This document shows positions 7,562-15,600 of a DNA stretch of 64,000 bases, one piece after another. The number at the start of each line of letters is the position of its first letter. Within the stretch, counting starts at the first letter, position 1. Source of the DNA: JAXGMQ01 sp040768585 (GTDB taxonomy: Bacteria > Caldisericota > Caldisericia > JAAYUI01); contig JAXGMQ010000001.1 of the NCBI GenBank assembly GCA_040768585.1, forward strand, positions 1,860,001 through 1,924,000. Reading direction: 5' to 3'. The translations under genes and the position numbers were made by a program. The notes beneath the pieces were generated by a model. It did no database searches, was not told the DNA's origin, and worked only from the letters and a program-made list of their open reading frames with translations.

Positions 7562-8886
7562 TTTGCACCTCCCTCAGAGATAGCGTCAGGGCCAGCAAGG
7601 AGTTTCTTTCTGACAAGCGCTATCCAAACCGAGATGATCACCGCGAAAACAACCGCGAACATGAGGATTGAGAACAACACTTCACCACTTGAGATGTTTG
7701 GAGAAAATGCCTCACTAATCCTCATTACTCCGTAGACAACCCAGGGAAGTCGACCCATCTCAGCGGCTATCCAACCCAACCAGTTGGCAATAATAGGTAA
7801 TGGCATCGCAATAAGCAGAACCCAGATAAACCATCTGCTCTCCAAAACCCTTTTTTTCTTAAATAGCCACAGACCAAAGATTGGAATCAGGATAAACAAG
7901 AAACCAAGTAGTACCATGATGTGGTATGATTGGAAAACAACGCCAACAGGTGGTCTTTGGTTCTCTGGAAAGTCATTTAGGCCTTTGAATTCCATATCGG
8001 GATTAAGACCAATTGCAAAACCTAACCCTTTAGGGATGCCAATTGGCATGTGGACTGTCTCGTTTTTTGAATCAGGTATCCCCCAGAGAAGAAGTGGCGC
8101 ATCCTTCGTTGTGTTGTATATCCCCTCGAATGCAGCAAGTTTGGCAGGCTGTGTGTTCGCTACCTGAACTGAGTGATAGTGACCAAAACCAACTTGCGCA
8201 ACCGATGCAATAAGCGCAATCAGAAGAACAACCTTCAGTGATTTTTTGGCAAATTCGATGTGCAGATTCTTTTTCATCAGATATGCCATCATGCCGGCAA
8301 CAAAAAATGAACCGGTGATTGCTGATGCTGTGATCGTGTGCAAAAATCGAGGCAGGATAGACGGATTGAAGAGAGCTGCCCAGAAGTCGGTAAGCACAGC
8401 CCTACCGTTTATCACCTCATATCCTGCTGGTGTTTGCATCCATGAGTTTGCAAGCAGAATCCAAAACGCAGACATCAAAGTTCCTATCGCTATCATCCAA
8501 GCTGCAACAAGGAGAGTCTTTTTTGAAAGCTTGTTCCATCCAAGCAAAAGAACACCAAGAAAGCTGGATTCGAGGAAGAAAGCCAGAATTCCTTCAGCAG
8601 CAAGCGGCGCGCCAAAGATGTCTCCGACAAACCTTGAATACTGCGACCAGTTTGTGCCAAACTGAAATTCCAGCACAATGCCTGAAACCGCACCGACAAC
8701 AAATGTGAGGGCAAAGATGTTTATCCAGAACTTGGCAATATTCCTGTCCTCTGCTGCGCCTGACTTGTGCCACCTGTGCATGAGCCAAACGAGGAAAAAA
8801 GCCATACCAATAGTCAAAGGTGGGAAAATGAAGTGAAAAGCGGCGGTTTGGGCAAACTGGATTCTTGATAGTATCATCACATCCAT
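7558..8886 (-). CDS. cydA: Cytochrome bd ubiquinol oxidase subunit I
   Basis: A 442-aa membrane protein. RIQFAQTAAFHFIFPPLTIG contains the N-terminal His heme ligand, and AAEMGRLPWVVYG is the conserved C-terminal motif with the heme b558 Met region. At 442 residues it is the short Q-loop form, compared with about 520 in E. coli. Catalyses quinol-dependent reduction of O2 to water without proton pumping. The gene follows the GAF gene by 47 bases and overlaps cydB by 4 bp; no separate promoter is obvious in the gap. Confidence 0.96.
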   Translation of the reverse strand: MDVMILSRIQFAQTAAFHFIFPPLTIGMAFFLVWLMHRWHKSGAAEDRNIAKFWINIFALTFVVGAVSGIVLEFQFGTNWSQYSRFVGDIFGAPLAAEGILAFFLESSFLGVLLLGWNKLSKKTLLVAAWMIAIGTLMSAFWILLANSWMQTPAGYEVINGRAVLTDFWAALFNPSILPRFLHTITASAITGSFFVAGMMAYLMKKNLHIEFAKKSLKVVLLIALIASVAQVGFGHYHSVQVANTQPAKLAAFEGIYNTTKDAPLLLWGIPDSKNETVHMPIGIPKGLGFAIGLNPDMEFKGLNDFPENQRPPVGVVFQSYHIMVLLGFLFILIPIFGLWLFKKKRVLESRWFIWVLLIAMPLPIIANWLGWIAAEMGRLPWVVYGVMRISEAFSPNISSGEVLFSILMFAVVFAVIISVWIALVRKKLLAGPDAISEGGAK

Positions 8887-8933
8887 ACATGCATCCTTTC
8901 CACAACTAGTTTCGTTTAAAACCGATCAGTTGA

Positions 8934-9392
8934 TTACAGGATTGAAGACAGCGCTTTTGCCAACCACTCCAGGAAAACCTTGTCAGACTCGTCAAATGCT
9001 GATGGGGTGTGTGAATCAATGTCAATCTCACCAAACACATTCGTGCCTTTGAAAATTGGGACAACAATCTCGGATTTGACATTGATGCTGCAAGACAAGT
9101 AGTTGTCTTCCTTTGTGACATCATCGACAACAAATGTTGCCCTCAGGTCTGCAGCCTGACCACAGATGCCCTGCCCGACTTCAATTGTGGTGTGGTCTGT
9201 CGCAGCGCCGACGTATGGTCCAAGTTCAAGTTTTCCATTTTCCATTATGTAAAAGCCAACCCAATCATAGTAATCAATACTATTATGAAGAGAATGGCTG
9301 ATATTTGCAAGTATTGCATCAAGTGATTCACCACTATTGATTATTTCTAGCATTTTTGGTGTCAGGTTTTCAAAAATTGATTCTTTGTTCAT
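8934..9392 (-). CDS. GAF-domain protein, probable free methionine-(R)-sulfoxide reductase
   Basis: A 153-aa single GAF domain. The stretch VGQGICGQAA and, about 30 residues later, YLSCSINVKSEIVVP match the two Cys-containing motifs of the YebR/fRMsr family, which reduces free methionine-R-sulfoxide. The third, intermediate Cys of E. coli fRMsr appears to be absent, which also occurs in other members. The frame extends to 9479, but the ATG at 9392, four bases after the AhpD-like stop, is the natural start. Its place in an O2-defence operon supports a methionine-repair role; a small-molecule sensing GAF is the alternative. Confidence 0.8.
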   Translation of the reverse strand: MNKESIFENLTPKMLEIINSGESLDAILANISHSLHNSIDYYDWVGFYIMENGKLELGPYVGAATDHTTIEVGQGICGQAADLRATFVVDDVTKEDNYLSCSINVKSEIVVPIFKGTNVFGEIDIDSHTPSAFDESDKVFLEWLAKALSSIL

Positions 9393-9396
9393 TTTT

Positions 9397-9738
9397 CTAC
9401 TCCCTCTTTTCGCTATCCCAAGCGACAAACGCTCTCCTGATGTGTGGGATAACAATCGAACCACCAACAAGCAGCCCAATCATCATTGTTTCCTCGAGTT
9501 CCTCGTCTGTGACTTTGAGCTTTTTGAGCTGAGAGAGGTGGTAGGCTATGCAATCATCACATCGAAGCACAAGGGAAGTTGCCAAGCCCAGAAGCTCCTT
9601 AGTCTTGACATCAAGCGCACCGGTCTGATACGTTCTGAAGTCTATCCCCAGAAACTGTTTCATATTGTGACTCGCGTACTTTGAAAGAGTTTGATTTTGC
9701 TCGTTGCGAAGCTCTAGGAAATCTTTGAGTTTACCCAT
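9397..9738 (-). CDS. Carboxymuconolactone decarboxylase / AhpD-like protein
   Basis: About 113 aa, one CMD domain. The signature LRCDDCIAYHLSQ carries the redox CxxC with the following His, as in AhpD-type alkylhydroperoxidases. The glycine-rich GLLVGGSIVIPHIRRAF completes the fold. The frame is open to 9774, but a promoter (TTGACC, 17, TAGCAT) ends exactly 7 bases before the ATG at 9738, so that ATG is the start and the message is probably leaderless. First gene of the operon running to the DUF2400 gene. A peroxidase or disulfide-reductase role is likely; the substrate is unknown. Confidence 0.85.
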   Translation of the reverse strand: MGKLKDFLELRNEQNQTLSKYASHNMKQFLGIDFRTYQTGALDVKTKELLGLATSLVLRCDDCIAYHLSQLKKLKVTDEELEETMMIGLLVGGSIVIPHIRRAFVAWDSEKRE

Positions 9739-9745
9739 GTTAGAT

Positions 9746-9774
9746 ATGCTAATTGGGGGGAGATGATAGGTCAA
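9746..9774 (-). promoter_or_regulatory. Promoter of the ahpD-GAF-cydAB-fprA-hrb operon
   Basis: Minus strand TTGACC (9769-9774), 17-base spacer, TAGCAT (9746-9751), then 7 bases to the ATG at 9738. The expected +1 coincides with the start codon. Confidence 0.55.
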
Positions 9775-9965
9775 GCTGAGTGATATATTAACCAGTAGAG
9801 GTGCCTTTTTAGAACCACTTGATTGATAATGGGAGTAAAAAGATTCTGGATCATTCCCTGTGTGTTTTTGGAATACACAACAGCTTTAAAACTCTACGAC
9901 TGACGATGCCGAAAACCAGGGAGTTAGATTTTTACAATAATAGCATTCGAGAAGTTTTTTAGTTC

Positions 9966-10091
9966 TCCTCACCCTACCCTCTCCTCTATAGAGGAGAGGG
10001 TATATGGCAGTAGGATTTCATTGTGATTTATAATGGTACTAAAACCAAATCTCCCCTCTCCCTTTATAAGGGAGAGGGGTAGGGGTGAGGG
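9966..10091. repeat. Inverted pair of hairpin repeats (MITE-like element)
   Basis: Two imperfect copies of a CCTCACCCTACCCTCTCC-type sequence face each other about 50 bases apart. Each copy is itself a perfect hairpin: ACCCTCTCCTC/GAGGAGAGGGT (9976-10001) and CCCCTCTCCCTT/AAGGGAGAGGGG (10053-10079). The whole is a 126-base element with inverted ends and no ORF. Sequences of this style occur as dispersed repeats in many bacteria. The rest of the 9775-10175 intergenic region shows no gene. Confidence 0.7.
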
Positions 10092-10175
10092 TTTCATACA
10101 AATTCTTAAAGACTGTCGTTTGGTCGTAAGAATGTTGGTCTTAAATTCAGGGTTAGCTTGAGGTATATCTACTAA

Positions 10176-10216
10176 AAAGGCCCGGGGTGTTTGTTCCCCC
10201 CGGGCCTTTATAACTT
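10176..10216 (-). terminator. Rho-independent terminator of the perR-rbr-dfx-ftn operon
   Basis: A perfect 12-bp stem (10176-10187 with 10198-10209, AAAGGCCCGGGG and complement) with a 10-base loop. On the minus strand it is followed by TTTTTAG. It lies about 45 bases beyond the ferritin stop. Confidence 0.85.
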
Positions 10217-10253
10217 CTAGCTTACAGAATTACTTTGACTTTTTTATTTCCAA

Positions 10254-10787
10254 TCACGCCCCCGCTGGGTTAATCGCCGCTGGATTAATTGGCGACACTG
10301 CTGGCCAAGGTCTTGCCGCAAGCTCTTTGTCAAGCAGATAGAGGCTTGTTCCATCCTTCAGGAGTTTGAGCTGATCGAGAATCTTGTTGGCGTTTGCCTC
10401 CTCTTCAATCTGCTCCTTTACAAACCAGTCAAGAAGTGGCTCAGACGGGAAATCGTTCTCTTCTCTGACGACCTTCATGATGGTGTGGATTCTGTCTGTG
10501 ATGAATTTCTCATGCTCGAGTGTGTCCTCGAAGATTTCATTCACAGAACTCCACTCTGTTTTGATTTGTTTGAGGTCAAAGAGCGTGACTTTTTCGCCTC
10601 GCTCGATGATGTGGTCGAAGAAACGCATTGCATGCTCCATCTCTTCGTGGGCTTGCACCCTCATCCAGTGAGCCATTCCGTCAAGACTTCGAGCGTGAAG
10701 CCATGCTGCCATCGAGAGGTAGATGTAGTAGGATTCGAGCTCATGCTTTACCTGAACATTCATCTCCTCATGGACTCTTTTGTTCAC
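10254..10787 (-). CDS. ftn: Ferritin (non-heme iron storage protein)
   Basis: A 177-aa four-helix ferritin. Ferroxidase-centre residues are visible in KHELESYYIYLSMAAW (Glu and Tyr), QAHEEMEHAMRFFDHI (ExxH) and later EQIEEEANANKI (Glu). It stores iron by Fe2+ oxidation, limiting Fenton chemistry. It has a Pro/Ala-rich tail of about 20 residues (PINPAAINPAGA) beyond the usual helix E. Last gene of an operon with perR, rubrerythrin and desulfoferrodoxin (15-base gap to dfx), followed by a strong terminator, so it is probably de-repressed by peroxide with the others. Confidence 0.95.
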   Translation of the reverse strand: MNKRVHEEMNVQVKHELESYYIYLSMAAWLHARSLDGMAHWMRVQAHEEMEHAMRFFDHIIERGEKVTLFDLKQIKTEWSSVNEIFEDTLEHEKFITDRIHTIMKVVREENDFPSEPLLDWFVKEQIEEEANANKILDQLKLLKDGTSLYLLDKELAARPWPAVSPINPAAINPAGA

Positions 10788-10802
10788 TTTGTGCCCCCCT
10801 GC

Positions 10803-11192
10803 CTAAATCTCGTTTGACCAGAGACCATGAAGGTTGCAGTATGAGCGGACTTTCCAACCCTTTGTGTTTGGAAGTTTGAATGATGTTTCTGGTGCGTCAC
10901 CTGGTTTGAGGAAGTGTTTCACATTGTGTTTGCCCGTTGGACAGAGCAGCTGAATCCACTCAATGTGGTGCTCTTCCGTCATTGGATGAGCAACGTCCCC
11001 AACCTTGATGACCGTTCCCATGTCGTCAGTCGTTGCAACTGGCACATGTTTTTCCTTTGCGGCATCGACAGTGTTTTCTGTCATGAGTTTCATTGGGGAA
11101 CCACAGCAGACAAGAGCGCCTTTTCCGCCGTGAAGAACCTCAACAATATTGCCGCATATCTCACATTTGTAGACTTCATTCTTTGTAGCCAT
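10803..11192 (-). CDS. dfx: Desulfoferrodoxin (superoxide reductase, 2Fe-type)
   Basis: 129 aa from the ATG at 11192. The N-terminal desulforedoxin-like Fe(SCys)4 domain has YKCEICGN and ALVCCGSPM. The C-terminal neelaredoxin domain has HPMTEEHHIEWI (His ligands) and SYCNLHGLW (the Cys-x-x-His of the active site), so it is the two-iron class I type. Reduces superoxide to H2O2 in the cytoplasm, which neighbouring rubrerythrin can then reduce. The frame is open for a further 113 codons upstream, but these overlap rubrerythrin and are not family-like. Confidence 0.95.
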   Translation of the reverse strand: MATKNEVYKCEICGNIVEVLHGGKGALVCCGSPMKLMTENTVDAAKEKHVPVATTDDMGTVIKVGDVAHPMTEEHHIEWIQLLCPTGKHNVKHFLKPGDAPETSFKLPNTKGWKVRSYCNLHGLWSNEI

Positions 11193-11232
11193 TTCTGTAT
11201 TCTCCCTTTCTATTGATTCCTTGTTTTTTATC

Positions 11233-11805
11233 CTACCAGTTTTCACCGAGAAGCTCGAAGTGGTCAATCGGGTGGTTGCATGCTGGGCACTTGTTCGGTG
11301 CTTTGTTTCCGACGTGGAGGTAACCACAGTTTCTGCATCTCCAGGTCTGCTGTGTGTCTCTTGAGAAAACCCTGTCCATTTCGATATTCTTAGCGAGGTC
11401 AAGATATCTCTTCTCGTGCTGTTTCTCAGCGACGGCAATTGCCCTGAAGATACCGGCAATGTCGCAGAATCCTTCCTCGTCTGCAATTTTGGCAAATTCC
11501 GGATACATAGAGGTATGCTCGTGATTCTCACCCATGGCAGCGGCTTTAAGATTTTCGAGAGTGGCGCCTACGACACCTGCCGGGAAGCTGCCTGTTACCT
11601 CTACTTCTCCACCTTCGAGGAGTTTGAATAATCTCTTTGCATGCTCCTTCTCCTGATCGGCAGTTTCCTCGAAGATTGATGCTATCTGTACATAGCCCTC
11701 CTTCTTTGCTTTGCTTGCAAAGTAGGTGTAGCGGTTTCTCGCCTGAGACTCACCCGCAAATGCTGCCATGATGTTCTGCTCTGTTCTTGATCCTTTAAGT
11801 TCCAT
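11233..11805 (-). CDS. rbr: Rubrerythrin
   Basis: 190 aa from the ATG at 11805, which has an AGGAGA ribosome-binding site. The N-terminal ferritin-like diiron domain shows AFAGESQARNRYTYFA, the EETADQEKEHAKRLF ligands and VAEKQHEKRY. The C-terminal rubredoxin-like domain has CRNCGYLH and CPACNHP. It reduces H2O2 with electrons from rubredoxin-type donors (Hrb is a candidate in this window). Sixteen bases downstream of perR, in one operon. Confidence 0.96.
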   Translation of the reverse strand: MELKGSRTEQNIMAAFAGESQARNRYTYFASKAKKEGYVQIASIFEETADQEKEHAKRLFKLLEGGEVEVTGSFPAGVVGATLENLKAAAMGENHEHTSMYPEFAKIADEEGFCDIAGIFRAIAVAEKQHEKRYLDLAKNIEMDRVFSRDTQQTWRCRNCGYLHVGNKAPNKCPACNHPIDHFELLGENW

Positions 11806-11821
11806 ACTAAATGTTCTCCTT

Positions 11822-12457
11822 TCAAGATTTGATGAATTTATATCTCTCTTGGCCATCATCCTCGACGTAGCCAAGGTTCATCCCGACTTGAACCAGATTC
11901 CTTATCGTTGCCATTTCGGCGCTTCTTCTCGCTGCCAACTCAAAGATGCTAACCCACGTGTTGGCGTCTTTTATTATACCAACAATCTCAGTTAATTCTT
12001 TGACAAATTGTGTTGTTTTTGTCACGCCTTTATTATCTTCGATTATTTTTCGGATATCGGTCATACAACTGTGACAAATCCCGACAAATCGATACTTCGC
12101 CACAAGAACCACGAAACCTTCAATTGTTGTGTTTGTCCAACTCTCGCTGCTATTTTCCAGGTGAACGTCAGACAATCTACCACATGAGACACACACTATA
12201 TGCTCATGACTGGAAAGATTGGCATCGAACTTAGCTTTCTGGTTGTCTTCTTGTATCCTGGTTACCAATCCCTCCTTCTCAAACTGAGCCAGATTTCTAT
12301 ACACAGTGCTTAAGCTGATACTTGGAACTCTGAGTTTGAGGGCAGCATAAATCTCCTCGGCAGTAGGATGTGCTTCTGTGTTTTTTAGATAATCCATTAT
12401 CTCCTTCCTCTGCTTCGAGGTTTTTGAGTATGTTGTGTTATTAATTCTGGTTCTCAT
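11822..12457 (-). CDS. perR: PerR/Fur-family peroxide repressor with a C-terminal extension
   Basis: Residues 1 to about 140 are a Fur-family repressor: winged helix with AHPTAEEIY and SISLSTVYRNL, structural zinc Cys pairs CVSC and CHSC, and regulatory-site residues FDANLSSHEH with a following Asp (GRLSDVH). The Asp pattern resembles PerR more than Fur. It has about 70 extra C-terminal residues (from near KIIEDNKG) ending GMNLGYVEDDGQERYKF, which I do not recognise. A Fur/PerR box covers its -10, so it is probably autoregulated. The 5' UTR seems only a few bases. An internal ATG (MDYLK) has a good ribosome-binding site but would delete the first helix. Confidence 0.9.
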   Translation of the reverse strand: MRTRINNTTYSKTSKQRKEIMDYLKNTEAHPTAEEIYAALKLRVPSISLSTVYRNLAQFEKEGLVTRIQEDNQKAKFDANLSSHEHIVCVSCGRLSDVHLENSSESWTNTTIEGFVVLVAKYRFVGICHSCMTDIRKIIEDNKGVTKTTQFVKELTEIVGIIKDANTWVSIFELAARRSAEMATIRNLVQVGMNLGYVEDDGQERYKFIKS

Positions 12458-12464
12458 AATTAAT

Positions 12465-12496
12465 ACGAATGATAATCATTATTGATAAGCTGTCAA
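12465..12496 (-). promoter_or_regulatory. perR promoter with overlapping Fur/PerR box
   Basis: Minus strand TTGACA (12491-12496), 16-base spacer, TATCAT (12469-12474), 11 bases before the ATG. The plus strand at 12468-12482 reads AATGATAATCATTAT, 15 contiguous matches to the 19-bp Fur consensus, lying over the -10. Binding would block RNA polymerase, giving autorepression of the whole perR-rbr-dfx-ftn operon. Confidence 0.8.
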
Positions 12497-12651
12497 GAGT
12501 GTGATTTAACAGTATTTGTATTCTGTATATCCCATTGATAGAAATACAAAAAACTCATATATGTTTCTAAAAAATCAACGACTCCATAGAGTCGAGGCAC
12601 CTAAATGGTGTTACAATGAATCCAAACTGTGTAGTTTTGAAAGGAGAGAAG

Positions 12652-15600
12652 ATGAAGAGAACAATCGTAAAGGTTTTGTCGATTATGCTGGTTTTGTCGA
12701 TGCTGGCAATAACCTCACCAGTCACCAATACAACATACGCAGGAGGAGGTTATAATCTGACCGTAACACCTGGTTGCGGATTCAACATGCTAGAGTGGGA
12801 TGCCATCCCCGGTGCAGCCCATTATTGGATATACAGAGGCCCAGGTCCAGGGCAGGAGTATAGCACACCCCTCACTGATTTCCCAATCTCTGATACTTAT
12901 TTCAAGGACACCATTAATATCCAGAATGGTCAACTCTACTGCTACTTTGTAAAAGGTGTCGACCAGAACGCTGACGAGTTTGCTCAGACAATTGAGGCTT
13001 GCGCAACCCCAAACTGCTTTGAGGAAGATGAATGTCGTCTGGTGCTCAAGTACCAGCAGGGCAATGTGAACTATTGGGTGAATGATGTCGAAAAAGGCCC
13101 GATGGAAACACCTCCGGTCAACAAATGGAACAGGCTGTTCCTTGTTGTCAGGTATGTAACGCAGGAAATCAAAGGAACACAACTCGACTGGGATGCAACG
13201 GAGAGAAAGATCATCATAACAACCGTTGCTGGAGACAAGATTGAACTTTGGATTGGAAAGAATACTGGAAAGGTCAACGGAGCCGAGATTCAAATTGACC
13301 CGAACAACCCTGAGGTTGTGCCCTTCATCGAATCAGGAAGAACGCTTCTACCCATGAGGTTTGTTGCTGAGAATCTTGGTGCTACCGGGCCCGACGATAT
13401 CAAATGGTTCGGTGACACAAAGATTGTAGAGCTGCGGTTTGACGATCCTGAGTGCCTGGAGTGCGATTGGATTCTTGGCTACATCAAAGAAACAACGTAT
13501 CACTCTGGTTCGTTAGCAGCCGTAACCGAGACAACAGCGTCGCATTGGGAAGTAAAATTCAGAGACTGCGAAGGCAATATCTACACCCTCTACACAAGGA
13601 CAGATTTGCCAGACATCAATGGTGTCAACCCTATTTCCGAATATAGGGGATGCGCTGAACTGTGCATTAAAAATGGTGTTGTGATTGAGTGGAAATCAAG
13701 AACCGATCTTGAAAATTGCTGTGGAGATGAGCCTTCTGATTGCACACCGATTTATGGAAAGATCCTCTCAACCACATATGACACGATGGACAATGTGTGG
13801 GCGGTAAACTTTGTTGCTTGCCCGGTCACAGGGGAAGTATCGGTGATTTATGTTGCAGCCACAGACTTACTCGACCAGTCCGGTGTTTTCCCGATTTCGC
13901 AGTATCGAGGGTGCGCGACAGTCTGTGTGGTTGATCACAAAATAATCTGGTGGAAGGCTTATCCAGATAAGACGGACTGTTGCGAAGAGGAAGTTGAGGA
14001 AGACTGTTTTTGCGTCGAGATAGTCAAGGTTGATTGCAGCTCGGATAGGTCGCTTGTTGTTGGAAAAACTCCAAATAACACGCATCTTATGATTATAACA
14101 ACGCCGGAGTGGTGTAAAAAGCTCCAGGTTGGAACCTGTTGGGAGGTTTGCATTACGGCTGATACTCCGCCTGCTGGCACATCTGGCATGTTCTGGAAAC
14201 TTGTGAGTGCCCAGAGGGTTGAGTGTCCATGTGGCGGTGGAACAGAAGAAGATTGCATGTGTGTCGAAGTTGTTGACCCAATGGGTACGAGAGTTATGGT
14301 CAAGGATGCCGATGGCAACACATGGTATCTGACCTTTGAAGATACAAGTATGATTGCTCAGATGAAAACTGGTACATGCTGGGAAGTCTGCGGCAAAATC
14401 GTTCCTTTGGCAACATCGGCCTACAGGGAATTCAAAGTCACATCGATGACACAGGTCAAGTGCCCCTGTGGGCAGGAGACCAAACCTGAGTGTTTCTGCA
14501 TCGAGATTGTTGACCCGATGTGCGGTTCCGAACCTTGGAAATCCTATGTTAAGGATAAAGATGGTAATCAGTTCTACATAACCCTTCCGAGCAAGGATGT
14601 ATGTCTAAAGATGGCGGCTGGCACATGCTGGTATGTCTGCGGTGTGTGGGTTGTTGATGATGCATCAAACTCAAAGTATTTCAAAGTGGCAAAGTGGGAG
14701 CAGGTGAAGTGCCCCTGTGGTGAAAGAATAAAAGAAGTTTGTATGTGTTTCACAGTTGACCGCACCGCATGTGATTCAATGCCAGCAAAGGTCTATGGAC
14801 ACGATGAAAATGGTATCAAGTGGGTTCTCAATCTTGATGACTCTGCTGCCTGTCAGGAGATGAAAATCGGCACCTGCTGGCGACTTTGTGGCGATTATGA
14901 AGGAGGAGTCGAAGGGAACTTTAGAGTTCTGGTGCCGACATCCTGGGAAGGAGTCGAATGCCCCTGTGTCCCGGAAGACAAAGAGATATGCGTTTGTGTT
15001 GAAATAATAAGAAACAACTGTGATGCGAGTCCACCGATTGCCATTGGCAAGGACAAAAAGGGCAATACGTGGACCCTCTACCTAGAGAATGATGATATCT
15101 GTGGAATGATGCAACCAGGCACTTGTTGGAGCGTCTGTGGTTGGCTGACACAGGGAATGGATAACTATCCAAAGGGGATAAAGGTCACCTCCTCTGAAGA
15201 AGTTGATTGCCCTTGTGAGGGAGAGGAACCCCCGGATTATGGCTGCATCTGCGTAAAGGTCATTGACCCAGCTTGCGGTCAGAGCGCTGTGTATGCTGAA
15301 AAAGAAGACGGCACAAGAGTTGTACTTCAGTTTGTTGACGCATCGATGTGCGACAAATTTGAATATGACAAGTGCTATGAGGTTTGCGGAGAAAAGATTA
15401 AGTATGACGACTACGGTCAGCTGTATTTCAAAGTCGTTAGATATAGAGAAGTTGAGTGCCCATGTGGCGGTGTTTCTGTCGAAAAGTGCCTCTGTGCAAC
15501 GGTCATCCGAAAGGTTTGTGGCGACGAGATAGACAAGGTTTACATTGAGGACGAAAACGGAAAACATTGGCTCCTCCTTATTGACAAGAATAACTCAGAC

